From positions 92,524,327 through 92,588,326 of the forward strand of contig CM073891.1 of the NCBI GenBank assembly GCA_037176705.1: a DNA stretch of 64,000 nt, written 5' to 3'. The notes beneath the pieces were generated by a model. It was not told the DNA's origin. It searched no databases and saw only the letters and a program-made list of their open reading frames with translations. The translations under genes were made by a program, and so were the position numbers. Numbering within the stretch: the first letter of the stretch is position 1; each line of letters opens with the position of its first letter. Of the stretch, positions 22,319 to 33,555 are shown one piece after another. This stretch comes from Molossus alvarezi. Taxonomy: Eukaryota; Chordata; Mammalia; Chiroptera; Molossidae.

Positions 22319-23727
22319 CAGTCGCAAAAAGATAAGATTTCATTCTTTTTATTATGTTTTATGGCTGAGTAGTATTCCATTGTGTAAATGTGCCACACAT
22401 TTTTATCCATTCATCTGTTGATGGGCACTTGGCCCACTTCCATATCTTGGCTACTATAACTAATGCTGCAGTGAACATAGGGATGCATCTATTCTTTCAA
22501 ATTAGTATTTTGGGTTTCTTTGGATATATAGCCAGAAATGGAATTGCTGGGTCATAAGACTGTTCCATATTTACTTTTTGGGTTGTTAATACTCACCTGA
22601 GGATATTTTTTCATTTATTTTTAGAAAGAGAGTAAGGGAAGGAGAGAGGGAGAGGGAGAGAAAAACATCAACGTGAGAGAGACCTATTGATTGATTGCCT
22701 CCTGCATAACCCAGACAGGGCCTGGGGATGGAACCTGCAACCCAGGTGTGTGACCTTGGCCAGGAATCAAACCCAAAGCTCTAGTCAGCAAACCAATGCT
22801 TCAACCACTGATCCAAACTGACCAGGGCCATATTTATTTTTTTTAAGGACCATCCACACTATTTTCTATAGTGACTGCACGAATCTGCATTCCCACCACG
22901 AGGGTTCCCTTTTCTCCATATCCTCCCTCATACTTGTTATTTGTTGATTTATTGATGATAGCCATTCTGACAGGTATGAGGTGGTATCTCATTGTGGCTT
23001 TTATTTGCATTTCTCTGATGATTAGTGACATTGAGCAACTTTTTATATGTCTATTGGCTATCTATATGTCCTCTTTGGAGAAGTATCTGTCTATTCAGAT
23101 CTTCTGCTCACATTGTAATTGGTTTGTTCATTTTTCTAGTGTTGAGTTTTCTGAGTCCTCTATAAATTTTGGATATTAACTTGTAACAAATATATCACTG
23201 GCAAATATCTTCTTCCATTTAATAGGTTATCTTTTTGCTTTGTTGATGGTTTCCCTTGCTGTGCAAAACATTTTAGTTTGAAATCTTAAATTTTGTGACA
23301 GCATGGGTGGACACAGAGGGTATTATGCTAAGTGAAATAAGTCAGAGAAAGATACATACCATGATTTCACTTATATGTAGAATATTAAGAACAAAATAAA
23401 TAAATAAAATAAAAACAGACTTATAAATATAGAGAACAGAATGATTGTTGCCGAATAAGTGAGAAGTTGGGGGGTTGGGTGAAAACGGTGAAGAGACTGA
23501 GAACTATAAATTGGTACTTACAGAATAGTCACAGGGATATAAATTACAACATAGGGAGTATGGTTAATAATATTGTAATAACTGTGGATGAGGCCAGGTG
23601 GGTATTTGAAATATCAGTGGGACCATATGAAAAGTGTATGATTGTCTAAGCACTGTGCCTTGCGCCTGAAACTAATACAGAATGATATGAATTAAACTGT
23701 ACTTTAAAATTAAATTTAAAAAAAAAA
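22319..23727 (+). mobile_element. 5'-inverted (twin-primed) LINE-1 with nested SINE
   Basis: From 22319 to about 23300 the L1 ORF2 sequence runs in antisense (for example CGAGTAGTATTCCATTGTG-like at 22366). From about 23303 to 23727 it runs in sense (ATTATGCTAAGTGAAATAAG at 23320, then 3' UTR and A tail). The two inner ends are neighbours in an intact L1: the antisense part ends at the ATGAAATCTT region and the sense part resumes at GGTGGACACAGAGGG. A 10-bp duplication AGAGTCAGTG at 22309-22318 and 23728-23737 encloses both. That is the signature of twin priming in a single insertion. Confidence 0.88.
22580..22827 (-). mobile_element. Older VES-type SINE nested in the inverted L1
   Basis: In antisense the tail motif ACTCACCTGAGGATA is at the left and the head GATCCAAACTGACCAGGGCC at the right. 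A near-perfect duplication starting CCATATTTA lies at 22565-22579 and 22828-22841. It must post-date the L1 it splits. Confidence 0.85.
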
Positions 23728-23737
23728 AGAGTCAGTG

Positions 23738-24781
23738 GAAAAGGAGAGAAAGAGAGCAAGATGTTTACTGAAGAGGAAGAGCTAACATATCTTGATGAAA
23801 ACTGTACATTGAAGGCCAGGACCTCAAAGGAATCCCCAGGCTTCTGGCCAGAGCACATGAATAATGATAGTCAAGCCATGATTAAAAATCAAGGGACAAA
23901 ATAACCAATATATTTTCTGTGTGACTTGTATGTGCATGTTTTGAAAGGATAGCCAGATGTTAAAGATATTGAATTCAATTTTATATACATTGAACATGAG
24001 GTAAGTGTGAGATACTAAACTAGGAGGCCCATATATTTTCATGACTCCTGGCAGTCTTCTTACAGTCCCCAAACATGCCGTATTCCTCATGTCCTCTGTT
24101 CAGTGTAGCAGTTAACACCACTTACTGAATTTTGTGCATCAAGCTTTGTTTTTGCTTTTGTACTGTTTTCTAGTATATCTATATTTATATTTTTTCTAAA
24201 ATTGGTATATAAACTATAAATGCAAGCTCCCAAACATTTTTTAAACCCCTTTTAATACTTTTATTTGATACATGGCAAAATGTTTTCTTAGTGTTTTGAT
24301 AAAAATTATATAATGAAGAATTGCATGTGTAGATACCCAATTCAGGGAGTTGGACTGTGCTGGCAACTTGATTCTGGAACATGGGGAGAGGTTTCTGTAG
24401 TACAGTGGGCTGAGTTGATGGTGTCTTGACTTCATATTGGAGCATTATCAGGTGTGAGGACGTTGGTCTGCTCTGTGGACAGCATCTTCTTATACTGGCC
24501 CCTCTTCAAACACTTCTGAAATTATACAGATGTCATGTGAGGATCATCAAGCTTTACTTGTTCACTGTGGAACCCTAGAAATATTTATATTGCCAAATTG
24601 AAACCCGGGGACCTTTCTCGGGTTTATTAAGACCTTAATGAAATCACAATTAGATGTTGCTATATATTTGGTTCATTGGTTCATCTTGAAGAGCTTTATG
24701 GAATTTGGTCTTTTGGAGCAATAACAAGTTTATTAGCATTGCAGAGAAATATATAGACGATATTTTGTTGTGGGCCCTAAT
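23738..24781. other. Unassigned unique sequence
   Basis: Short frames on the minus strand (23824-24445) show no domain. No repeat family is recognised. Confidence 0.4.
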
Positions 24782-24794
24782 AAATTTTGAAATA

Positions 24795-25007
24795 TCGCCC
24801 AGCCAGTGTGGCTCAGTGGTTGAGCGTCGACCCATGCACTAAGAGGTTGCCGGTTCAAATCCTGGTCAGGGCACATGCCCAGGTTGTGGGCCCGATCCCC
24901 AGTGGGGGGCATGCAGGAGGCAATGTTCTCTTTCATTGGTGTTTCTATCTCTCTCTCCCTTTCTCTTCATCTCTCTCTAAAACCAATAAAGAAAAAAATG
25001 TTTAAAA
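24795..25007 (+). mobile_element. VES-type SINE (type A)
   Basis: The head is CGCCCAGCCAGTGTGGCTCAG, the middle GTGGGCCCGATCCCCAGTGG, and the end CTCTAAAACCAATAAAG. A 13-bp duplication AAATTTTGAAATA lies at 24782-24794 and 25008-25020. About 15 bases are missing between AGGCA and ATGTTCTC compared with other type A copies. Confidence 0.93.
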
Positions 25008-25181
25008 AAATTTTGAAATACATAACGTATTATAAGCACATATTTTGTATCTATTTCTGGACTTAATGACGATAATTGTAATGATGGCACTTAAAAATTG
25101 AATATTAGTGATACATGTTTCAGAAAGAGTGATACTATAGAGACGGATCATTAACATTATTCAAATATTATTAAAAGATTA

Positions 25182-25455
25182 CAGTCATTGGTCACTTTGC
25201 GCTTCAACTTTTGCAGTTTCACTCTATCACTTTTTTTTCAAATATATTCATTAAAAAGTTTATCGAGACAGTGACAATGATACAGTGCGCACTCGGTTGT
25301 CTGAGTCAATTATACGCACCTGTATTACAATTTCAATGAAAATTACTGTACGTATGGACTGCAGGCCTATGTATTCGAGCACCCCAGGAATCCTTCAACG
25401 CCGGGTGCTACTGCTGAGTCTGGAACGGATTAACCGGATAAACAAGGGACAACTG
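25182..25455. mobile_element. Tigger-like DNA transposon fragment (MITE-sized)
   Basis: A 274-bp block with termini CAGTCATTGGTCACTTTGCG on the left and, in reverse complement, CAGTTGTCCCTTGTTTATCC on the right. TA lies on both sides (25180-25181 and 25456-25457). The interior (CAGTGCGCACTCGGTTGTC, CAATGAAAATTACTGTACGT) has the CpG-rich style of Tigger (TcMar) elements. It is far too short for a transposase. Confidence 0.6.
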
Positions 25456-25457
25456 TA

Positions 25458-26149
25458 TCTGAAATAGTTTGAATTGTATGTGCCTACTAAACATTTACTG
25501 GAGGAAAGTAGGCAGCAGGCAAGCAGGCAGGAAGGAAGGATTGAAAGAAGGAAAAAAGGAGGTACGCGTTGCGCTGGGATGGAACAGACCAGTGTTCGGA
25601 GCACATGTTTGGAGACATCCCTGCCCCTTTCACAAAGGCTAACATGCTGGTATCACTTTGAATCTGACACCTGCCTGACGGGCCGCACATTAAGGCTGGC
25701 TCCAATTAACTGGTAAAATCTGAAACCACACTACTCAAGTACACCAGCAGACAAGTCAGCAGTCAGGAACACTAAGAAATAAGATTGCAAAGTCCCCACA
25801 CAGACATCCCTTCGCTGCTCGTCACCGTGGCCGAACAGGCACTCCAGAAGGAGCTGTGGGGACAGGCAGCTTCGGCTCCAGGCTCACACTCTGCGCAAGT
25901 GGCCGCTGGTGCAGCAACATAGGCCTGAGATTTTCACTAGAAATTGAGATTTTAAATTGGACGGACTAAGTTTTAAACTGAAGTAAATGAAGCATTGAGC
26001 CAAGAAGTAATAATATTAACTTTAATCAGATAAGATAATGTCTGTCATTTTCTCTACTGTAAACGACTGCAGTATCCTTTGCAGTAAGTAATTTGTGGGG
26101 TTATAATTGAGATTATGTAAACATAGGTAAATATTCTGTTCCTCATCAA
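25458..26149. other. Unassigned sequence, locally CpG-richer
   Basis: Overlapping frames on both strands at 25474-25716 have no domain. A purine-rich tract (GGAAGGAAGGATTGAAAGAA) lies near 25530. I see no gene. Confidence 0.4.
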
Positions 26150-26430
26150 ACCTTTATTTCTTTGTTTTAGTAAGTATTCATAACTTGCTAACTCATTTCT
26201 CTTATATTTATTCGTTGATACTACATTTCAAGGAAGAGTTTTCTTTCTTCCCATACATATATTCATCCATTCATTTATATCAGTATAAACAAAGATTTTT
26301 CTTTTCATTGGTGGTTCATAATCAATTATTTTACTTATTTATTTTGATGATTAATTGTTCTAGAATCAGCCAGTGGCACCTCATTCTAGCTGGTTTCAGG
26401 TTAAAGACTGTTGATGTTCTTTTTCCTTAG
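26150..26430 (-). mobile_element. Ancient L1 3' UTR fragment
   Basis: The stretch AATCAATTATTTTACTTATTTATTTTGATG followed by CAGCCAGTGGCACCTCATTC resembles antisense L1MC/ME-type 3' UTR. Diverged and short. Confidence 0.45.
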
Positions 26431-26994
26431 CAGTTGGAATTTTTCTGGTTCTTATTGTAACAACGAGATTTTGCATTGCACCCTAAACATGTTTGCTGTT
26501 GTGATTTGTGCATTTGGATTCTGTTAAAACCCTATAGGGACTATTTCATTTTTGCTGTTTTGTTTATTTTATTTTCCTTTAGTAGGCAATCAACTTGTGA
26601 AGAGCGAGACATAATGACTGACTCAGTTACCCACCTGGGCAGCCTGGGGGAGCAATGCTTGGGACAGATTTCCATCCTCCTTTTCTCCTTCGGCCTCCTC
26701 AGTCCTGTGGCTCCTAGGACTCCCTTTTCCTGGTTCTCTAGCTAAAACTGTGTTGTAACTTCCCACATATTTCCTTTCAATTGGTCTCCTTTGAGTCAAG
26801 TTGAGAGAAAAAGATGACGGGAATTCGCCACATAAACTACAGACCACAGGGACATCTGTTTCCCAGTTCCTTTGGCCAAATAGAAAGGTTTTTCTCTCAT
26901 AAGTTTAGGTAACTTTTGGCTGCTGCTGATCTCAGAGAGAGGCCTCATTACAGAAGTCTCACCGGGTCCAGGAGGGTAAAAAACAACCAAACGA
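26431..26994. other. Unassigned unique sequence
   Basis: Frames at 26476-26847 on both strands are short and lack domains. Nothing recognised. Confidence 0.4.
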
Positions 26995-27140
26995 ACGAAT
27001 GAAAAAGAGAATTCCTTCGGTAGTCTGCCTTCCTGGGCTCTGTCGGGAGAGATTTCTGCCGCAGACCTCGGCCTGTGCTGGGCGGCCGGTGCTGGGCGGC
27101 CGTGCAGGGAGAGCAGCCGTCAGCCTGCATGCACGAAGCA
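26995..27140. repeat. CpG-rich pocket with 14-bp tandem duplication
   Basis: A GC- and CpG-rich patch in otherwise AT-rich DNA. GTGCTGGGCGGCCG occurs twice in direct contact (27075-27088 and 27089-27102). All three overlapping frames here are below 70 codons. It could be a small unmethylated element or an eroded GC-rich repeat; no promoter motif is clear. Confidence 0.6.
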
Positions 27141-27614
27141 GCAACGGCAAAAGGGATATCAGCACCTTACCAACTACTATTTGAGTTTGGATTTACCTTT
27201 CAGTTCACTTGTCATTAGGTGTTTTTCAGAGTCTAAACAGATAACTATTTATTTTCCAGGGTTTTTAGTGGTAATCGATGGAAGAGTTAAACTAGAGTAT
27301 CGTGATTTATTTCAGTTTAGTAAGATCTTCAACTTTAAAAATTAGTTTTCTGGATATAAAATTTCAGGATGATGCTTGTTTGTGTGGGCGGGTGGGTGGT
27401 GTGGGTGTTGGTGTGTGTCTGTTTTAGGGATTTAACTTTTCAAGACATTGCTGTCTGTCTTCAGGCTCACGTGGTTTCCGAAGAGAAAGCTGTAGTTCCT
27501 ATCTTTTGTTCTTGTCTATGTAATAAATCATATTTTTTGGCTGCCTTCAAGATTTTACATTTTGTTTTCAACATTTTGAATGTGATGTGTCAAGGTGGTT
27601 TTGTTTGTTCGTTT

Positions 27615-27965
27615 AAAAGAAAACATTTCTATTTTAGAACACTTTTAGGTATACAGAAAAATTGTAATGATAATACAGAGTTTCCTTATATACCTCACCC
27701 ACTTTTCCCTATTATCAATACATTACATCCGTATGGCACATATGTTGCAATTAATAAACAAATATTAGTGCATCAACATTAACTAAGGTCCATATTTTAT
27801 TTAGGCTTCTGTAGTTTGTGCATAATGTCCTTTTTTTCTTAAACGATCTCACCCAGCAGACCGTGTTATATATACTTGTCATATCTCCTTAGATTCCTCT
27901 TGGGTTTTATCATTTCTTGCAGTTCAGGTCACAAACTTGTTCTGTTTTGTTTACCTGAGAAAGTC
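27615..27965 (-). mobile_element. Ancient L1 3' UTR fragment nested in older L1
   Basis: TTTTAGGTATACAGAAAAATTG, CTCACCCACTTTTCCCTATTA and TTGTCATATCTCCTTAGATTCC occur in the order of antisense L1M 3' UTRs. The flanking L1 ORF1-like sequence continues on either side. Confidence 0.55.
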
Positions 27966-28240
27966 TTTATAAAGACCATCCTTTTTAAAGGATCTTTTCC
28001 ACTGGACATAGAATTCTAAGCTAGTGTTTTTTGTTTTTTCAATATTTTAAATTTTATCCTATTTGGTGTTATCTGAGCTTTCTAAATTTATGGTTTGATG
28101 CTTCATTAATTTTGGAAAGACTTGGACACTAATATTTCATATATTTCCTCTGGTCCATTCTCTTATTTTTCTCCCAGTATTCTGTTTCACTTACGTTATA
28201 CCTTTTGAAATCGTCCCAAGTTTCTTGGATGTTTTGTTCT

Positions 28241-28271
28241 GGTGGTGGTGGTGGTGTGTGTGTGTGTGTTT
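28241..28271. repeat. Compound (GGT)n(GT)n microsatellite
   Basis: A GGT triplet run passes directly into a GT dinucleotide run. Confidence 0.85.
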
Positions 28272-30025
28272 AATTTAGTTTGTTTTTCCTTTTGTATTTC
28301 ATTTTGAGAAGCTTATAATGACTCATTTTCAAGCTCATAGATTTTTTTAACCATGCTCTCAGTCTATTGATGAACTAACTCATTCAGGGCTTTTTTTTTT
28401 TTTTTCCATTTCTGAAGTGTTTTTTAATTTTTAGCATTTTATTTTGATCATTTCTTAAAGTTTCTTATCTCTTTGCTTATATTACTTATCTGTTCTTATA
28501 TGTTATTTATTTTTTCTCATTATAGCCCATAACATACTGATCCCAGTTACTTTAAATGCCCAACATCTGTGTTATATGTGAGTCTGATTTAAAGCTTGCT
28601 CACATCTTTAGACTGCACATTTACTTGCCTTTTCACGTGCTTTGTGCCTCTTGATTGAAAGCCAGATATGTAGCATGAAGTAGTGTTCATCTGGCTGGAA
28701 GCTGGTTGTGTTTACTATTTGCTTTAGATGTAGATACGCAAGGCTGCAAATTACTCCTGTCTTCGTTTTTGTCTCTTTTCTTATGTTCGGGACTCCCTAA
28801 ATAGGTATGGGGGAGGGAAGCATTATACAATATATTATGATTAAGTCTCAATTTTTTAGTGGGAAAGTGACATGGGGCTGTGACCTCCACAAGTGTATCC
28901 CAGTGCGATCGCTTCCTATAGCTTCCCCCTGGCACACACACCTTAGACGAGAGGAGAATGCTAGAGGGAGCACGCGTGGGGTGAATGTCCTTGCAGTAAG
29001 ATAAGGCTCTGGTAAAATCTATTCCCTGCAGAATGGGACTGTTTTTGAGATGTATTTCACAATAATTGCTCTTTTCTTTCTATTGCCAGAGCCCTATGGG
29101 AATCTTTTCTGAATTCTCACCTGCAGGACCTAATGGGAATCCGGGAGGTAAAACTCATGAAAGTTTTACCTAAGTTTACCCCCAAGATCATGACCCCCAA
29201 GAGTTTTTCACTCTCATGCTAGTAAGCACACCACCTCCCACAATTAAACAAACATCATTTAAATATTTTTACTAGTTTACGGCTGCAGTGGTTTCTTCTC
29301 CCAGTAAATAAATCTCAGTTGTGATTCTCTGGATTTGCCTGTCTTTCCAGATGTCAGGGTAACCGTTTTTTGCTGCAACTTTAGGTCTCTGGTGTATCCA
29401 AGAAAACTTATTAAGCTTCAGTTCTTTGAGCATTTTCCTCCCGTAATAACTGGAGTGACAACTTCCAAGCTCTCCAGATGTCGGAGCTGAAACCACAATT
29501 CCCAAATGTTATTTCATTGGTATTTATTCGTCTTTGTGTTCTCTGATGTTATTGGATCTGTGTTTGGTGTTTGTTACTAATTTAAAAGATTCTCAGCCAC
29601 AATTTTAAAAATATTTCATCTACCATATTTTCTTTCTCTGGGATTTCACTTACACATATGTTAGACCATCTGATATTGTTCCACAACTCTCAGATGCTGT
29701 GTTCTTTTTAATGATCTCTTTATTTGTCAGTTTGGGTAATTTGTTAACCTAGATTTTTATTTTCTATTATTCCATCTGCAATGAGTGTTCCCCAGTATCT
29801 TAAGGGTGATGGTGTATGTTGCCTTACATAGATTAAGGTTTTAGTTCTATAATAGAGATTTAAAAAAATTTAGATGGAATTTACTGTTTCTCTGATAGAG
29901 ACCCTTCTTTTTTCCCTGCCTCCAGACATACATCCTGAGAGAGATTTGATTTGTCCTCTTCATTGTCTTTGTTTTCTTCATCTCTTCCCCCTCCCCTCAC
30001 TGGATCCCTCCCCCTTATTTTTCTG

Positions 30026-30026
<1 letters not shown>

Positions 30027-30057
<31 letters not shown>
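30027..30057. repeat. (TG)n microsatellite
   Basis: About 15 uninterrupted TG units, six bases before a mariner-like MITE. Confidence 0.9.
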
Positions 30058-30062
30058 TTTTA

Positions 30063-30196
30063 TACAGGGTGGGGCAAAAGTTGGTTTACTTTTGTGAGTA
30101 CACAAAACACCAAGTTTATTCTTTCACTGTTACTTATTAATTATTTTATTATTTTCCATACGAACAACAGTAAACCTACTTTTGCCACACCCTGTA
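30063..30196. mobile_element. Mariner-like MITE
   Basis: TA-flanked element of 134 bp including the TAs. The left terminus is CAGGGTGGGGCAAAAGTTGG. The right, in reverse complement, is CAGGGTGTGGCAAAAGTAGG, so the inverted repeats match over about 25 bases with two differences. The interior is AT-rich and has no transposase. Terminal repeats, TA target and size fit a Tc1/mariner-derived miniature element. Confidence 0.85.
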
Positions 30197-30465
30197 GTAT
30201 GTACAGTGGAAAAGAACCTACTGAGTCTCTACTAACTCAGTAACACGTCAGCTGATTCAGTCTGTCTCAGGGAGGCCAGTGCCTGTGTCCCCTCTTCCTT
30301 GCCGGAGTTGATCTGTCATGAGATTTCTGGGTGGTTGGTTGCCTTGTGATCTCAGCCTCTGATGATTTCCAGAGAAGCCATGAACTTGCAGTTTGTCCGA
30401 ATATTTGGTGTTACTGTGAGACTAGAAGTAATGTTCTTTCTAGTTTTCTGCATCCTGAGTGGAAA
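30197..30465. other. Unassigned unique sequence
   Basis: No element or gene recognised between the MITE and the next SINE. Confidence 0.4.
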
Positions 30466-30478
30466 CCAAAAGTTATTT

Positions 30479-30723
30479 ATTTTTTATTTTTTTATCCTCA
30501 CCCGAGGACACTTTTTCATTCTTTGTTCAGATAGAGCAGGAGGGAGAGAGAGAGAGAGAGAAACATCGATGTGAAAGGGACACATCGAGTGGCTGCCACC
30601 CGCACGACCAACCAGGGACGGGGACAAACTGCAACCGAGGTACGTGCCCCCAGCGGGAACTGAACCCGGGTCTCTCCAGACAGCAGGCCGACGCTCTAAC
30701 CGCTGAGCCAAACCAGCCAGGGC
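30479..30723 (-). mobile_element. VES-type SINE (type B, young)
   Basis: In sense: GGGCCCTGGCTGGTTTGGCT, GGTTCAGTTCCCGCTGGGGG, GTTGCAGTTTGTCCCCGTCC, tail motif GTCCTCGGGTGAGGATAAA. A perfect 13-bp duplication CCAAAAGTTATTT lies at 30466-30478 and 30724-30736. Confidence 0.96.
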
Positions 30724-30736
30724 CCAAAAGTTATTT

Positions 30737-31391
30737 TGATTTAATTTATTGAGTTTGAATTATCTTAAGTAAAAGTTTACAGATTTTTTACGTTAGTGGC
30801 GTTTTTTAATATAAAAAATCTCCAAAGCCTTTATAAAATTAAATATTTTTTGTTGTGAAAGTATGCTAAAAATATTAAAAAAACAAACAAAAAACAAACA
30901 AAGTAGGAGCAGAGACAAATGAAAAGACAAGAAGAGAGTTTTGTGTTCACATGAGATTTATAAACAGTTGGGAACAAGATAGAAGAAGAATTACCTTTAA
31001 TCAAAGGGTTTGTCTTTCGGTTGTATTCTGAGTCCCATAACAAAGGTTATGGCAGTTTCTCTATTGCCAAAATCTAGCTCACAGGTTCACATGTCCCTAT
31101 TCGCCTTGTTTCACTAGACACTCCTTAAATAACTCTCATATTTGTTCTTTCTCAGACTTCCACATAGATCATTTTCCTTTGTCTTTCAAGATGCTTCAGC
31201 TACTAAAATTGCTTTCTGTGCCCAATTTATAACCTCCTTTACTTTCAGTACTGATTAAACTGAATGTACTATCTTCCTTTTTCAATTATTGTAACTTTTT
31301 TGCCCCATGGCACTTTTCTTTAGAAAATCTACTTTCTTTTGCTTCATACAGAAAATAACTTTAATTCAAGCTGATCTAATATTTTTCTTTG
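30737..31391. other. Unassigned unique sequence
   Basis: AT-rich, with an A-rich (AAAC)n-like patch at about 30880-30902. No gene or repeat family recognised. Confidence 0.45.
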
Positions 31392-31403
31392 AAAAAATAT
31401 TTT

Positions 31404-31634
31404 AAGCCCTGGCCGGTTTGGCTCAGCAGTTAGAGTGTGGGCCCTGCGTTGAAGGTTCGATTTTGGTCAAGAACACATACCTCGATTGCAGTTTGATCCT
31501 CGGGTCCTAGTTGGGATCATGCAGGAGGCAACCAGTCACTGTGTCTCTTTCACATTAATGTTTCTCTCTCTCTCCCTCCCTCCAACTCTATCTGAAAATC
31601 AATGGAAAAATATCCTCGGTTGAGGATTAAAAAT
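31404..31634 (+). mobile_element. VES-type SINE (type B)
   Basis: Head AGCCCTGGCCGGTTTGGCTC, tail motif ATCCTCGGTTGAGGATTAAA. AAAAAATATTTT flanks it (31392-31403 and 31635-31646). Its 3' end abuts the next SINE, which lies in the opposite orientation. Confidence 0.92.
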
Positions 31635-31646
31635 AAAAAATATTTT

Positions 31647-31678
31647 GAATTTTTTTCTTTATTGATTTTTCAGAGAGG

Positions 31679-31718
<40 letters not shown>

Positions 31719-31875
31719 CGTTGATGTGAGAGAGAAGCATCAATCAGCTGCCTCCGACACATTCCCAATAGAACCTACACTACAACCTGGGTATGTGTCC
31801 TGATTGGGAATTGAACCCACAATCTTTTGGTGTACAGGATGATGCTCCAACCACCTGAGTCACACTGGCAGGGCA
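31647..31875 (-). mobile_element. VES-type SINE (type A), tail-to-tail with its neighbour
   Basis: The antisense tail is TTTCTTTATTGATTTTTCAG and the head at the right is AGTCACACTGGCAGGGC. A (GA)n run at about 31684-31717 is the expanded pyrimidine body. No clear duplication is found. Confidence 0.88.
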
Positions 31876-33307
31876 TAAAATTATGACTTAAATTACCCTA
31901 AAATTGTATATATACTCCAGTTTTGAAACAGTGGCAGTTATAAATAAATACAAATATTTCAAAAAATGCATTACTGGTCTCTAAAATTAGAACCTAATGA
32001 AGATATCATCTTAATTTAATTTTATTTGTTTTGATATTAAAGAATATTTGGGTTTCAGTGGCCTATGACTTTTACTTTTGCATGCATTTGTCTACAAATC
32101 CCATTATTGCCATGTATTACTAAGCTATATTATTTTTGTTACTTGTTTTGTTATTATTATTGAATGCTTGCCTTACTTTTAGAAAAACATTATGTTCATG
32201 GGTATTTAAATGTGTGGTGCAAAATAATTGTCCATTTATCTGGAAGTTATGAGATTTCGAATCTACAATGTTCTTTTAACTTAGATATGCATTACAAATA
32301 TATAAACAGAATCCTTTCATTGATCAGGTAAAGTGAATCAAGTTGAGTAGATTACATGTTGAAGTAAAGGATATATATATATAATATATATATTTTAAAT
32401 ATATATTATATATATATTTAAATTTGATTCAGCAGGTGATTAACTCTGCCATTCTGGTTGAATATGAAGTAGCACATGCCACAGATTTATTTTCTATACA
32501 AAACATATTCGGTACCCTGCCTGTGGTGTATGTCTCAGGAGTGTCTATAAAATCCTCCAATTTTTGATCGGGAAGTGACCTTCACTAAAAAGGATTTGTT
32601 GAAGTTTGAGGAAGAAAATCATGCAAATACAAATCTACGTAAATGTATCTTTAATATGTGTTAAAATGAGAGGTCAGAATAAGTTAAATAAGTGTAATAT
32701 GTTCTGAGAGAAAACAAGAAAGTAGGTCAATTATTGCAGTAATTACCTGTCTTCAAGAGGTCTTACTGTACCTTATTTAAGAGAAAAGTAAGTATAATTT
32801 AGACCAAACAGGGACAAAATTAACTGGTTTTTAAAAGAAAGAGAGCTGCTAAGGTAAGTAATGAAACTGTCCATTTCCATTTTCTGCAACTGAACAACAG
32901 GGTAGATGGCCTTTTAAGAAAGGAATTGTTCTTCCTTTTATTAACCCTGATGTTTTGCATTGTAAACCTCATACTCACACTAACACCCATTTTTAAAAAT
33001 CCAAATTATCATATTATATGTTAAATTTGGAGTTCATAATTAGAGAAAAAAATAGCCAGCATTTTGCTTCTAATAGGATAGGTGGAGGGATGACTTTGGT
33101 ATTGATCTCACTTTTATGAGTTCAAAGAAATCCTTCAGTGATGCTTTATGGGAAAGGTAATAAGACAGGCTATTCTCAGCATGAGACTTGCTCACATCTT
33201 GCACCCTACAGTCTAATTCAAATTAGTCTCTTCATGTTAATTCATTATCTCTTTCTAATTCAGTGCCACAGATGTTGCCTTATATTATGGAACCGTGCAT
33301 GAATCTT
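31876..33307. other. Unassigned AT-rich sequence with a TA palindrome
   Basis: It includes an imperfect AT palindrome at 32370-32426. No gene or repeat family is recognised. Confidence 0.45.
32370..32426. repeat. AT-rich imperfect palindrome
   Basis: A run of TA steps on each side of a central TTTTAAA. The right half mirrors the left with a few extra bases. It could extrude as a cruciform. Confidence 0.75.
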
Positions 33308-33347
33308 TTTTTTTTTTTTTTTTAAATAATTCCCATATAAAATAATG

Positions 33348-33389
<42 letters not shown>
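33308..33389. repeat. T run and (GT)n microsatellite
   Basis: A run of about 16 T starts at 33308. GC-poor spacer follows, then a GT run of about 19 units at about 33350-33388. Confidence 0.88.
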
Positions 33390-33390
<1 letters not shown>

Positions 33391-33555
33391 CTCCATTCTC
33401 ACAATGAAGTAAAGGAATTCAGATTTTCCTGTGACAGATTATGCATATGTTCCGGAATCTGCTGCCAACTGAATTTATATCACTGGCAGTTTAAGTGATA
33501 ATGTAAGAGGCCAGAATATATACTGTCTGTTTGTCACTATCTGATTGATATATCC

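Larger units (their letters stand above)
27300..29870 (-). mobile_element. Ancient L1 5' region/ORF1 debris, antisense
   Basis: Several blocks resemble antisense ORF1 and 5' UTR of old L1M elements: 27320-27610 (TTTCTGGATATAAAATTTCAG, TTGGCTGCCTTCAAGATTTT), 27990-28230 (GGACATAGAATTCTAAGC, TTTTCTCCCAGTATTCTG), and 29560-29790 (CACTTACACATATGTTAGACC). The 28690-29500 part is compatible with a 5' UTR (CACCTGCAGGACCTAATGGG) but less certain. It is interrupted by a separate L1 3' UTR at 27615-27965. Probably more than one insertion. Confidence 0.45.

Noticed and set aside
27369..27782. 137-codon + strand open frame
   Set aside because: It runs across antisense L1 debris and a GT-rich patch. The translation resembles no protein.
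29881..30243. Overlapping frames on both strands near a (TG)n
   Set aside because: They run through a dinucleotide repeat and a MITE, so they are chance read-through.
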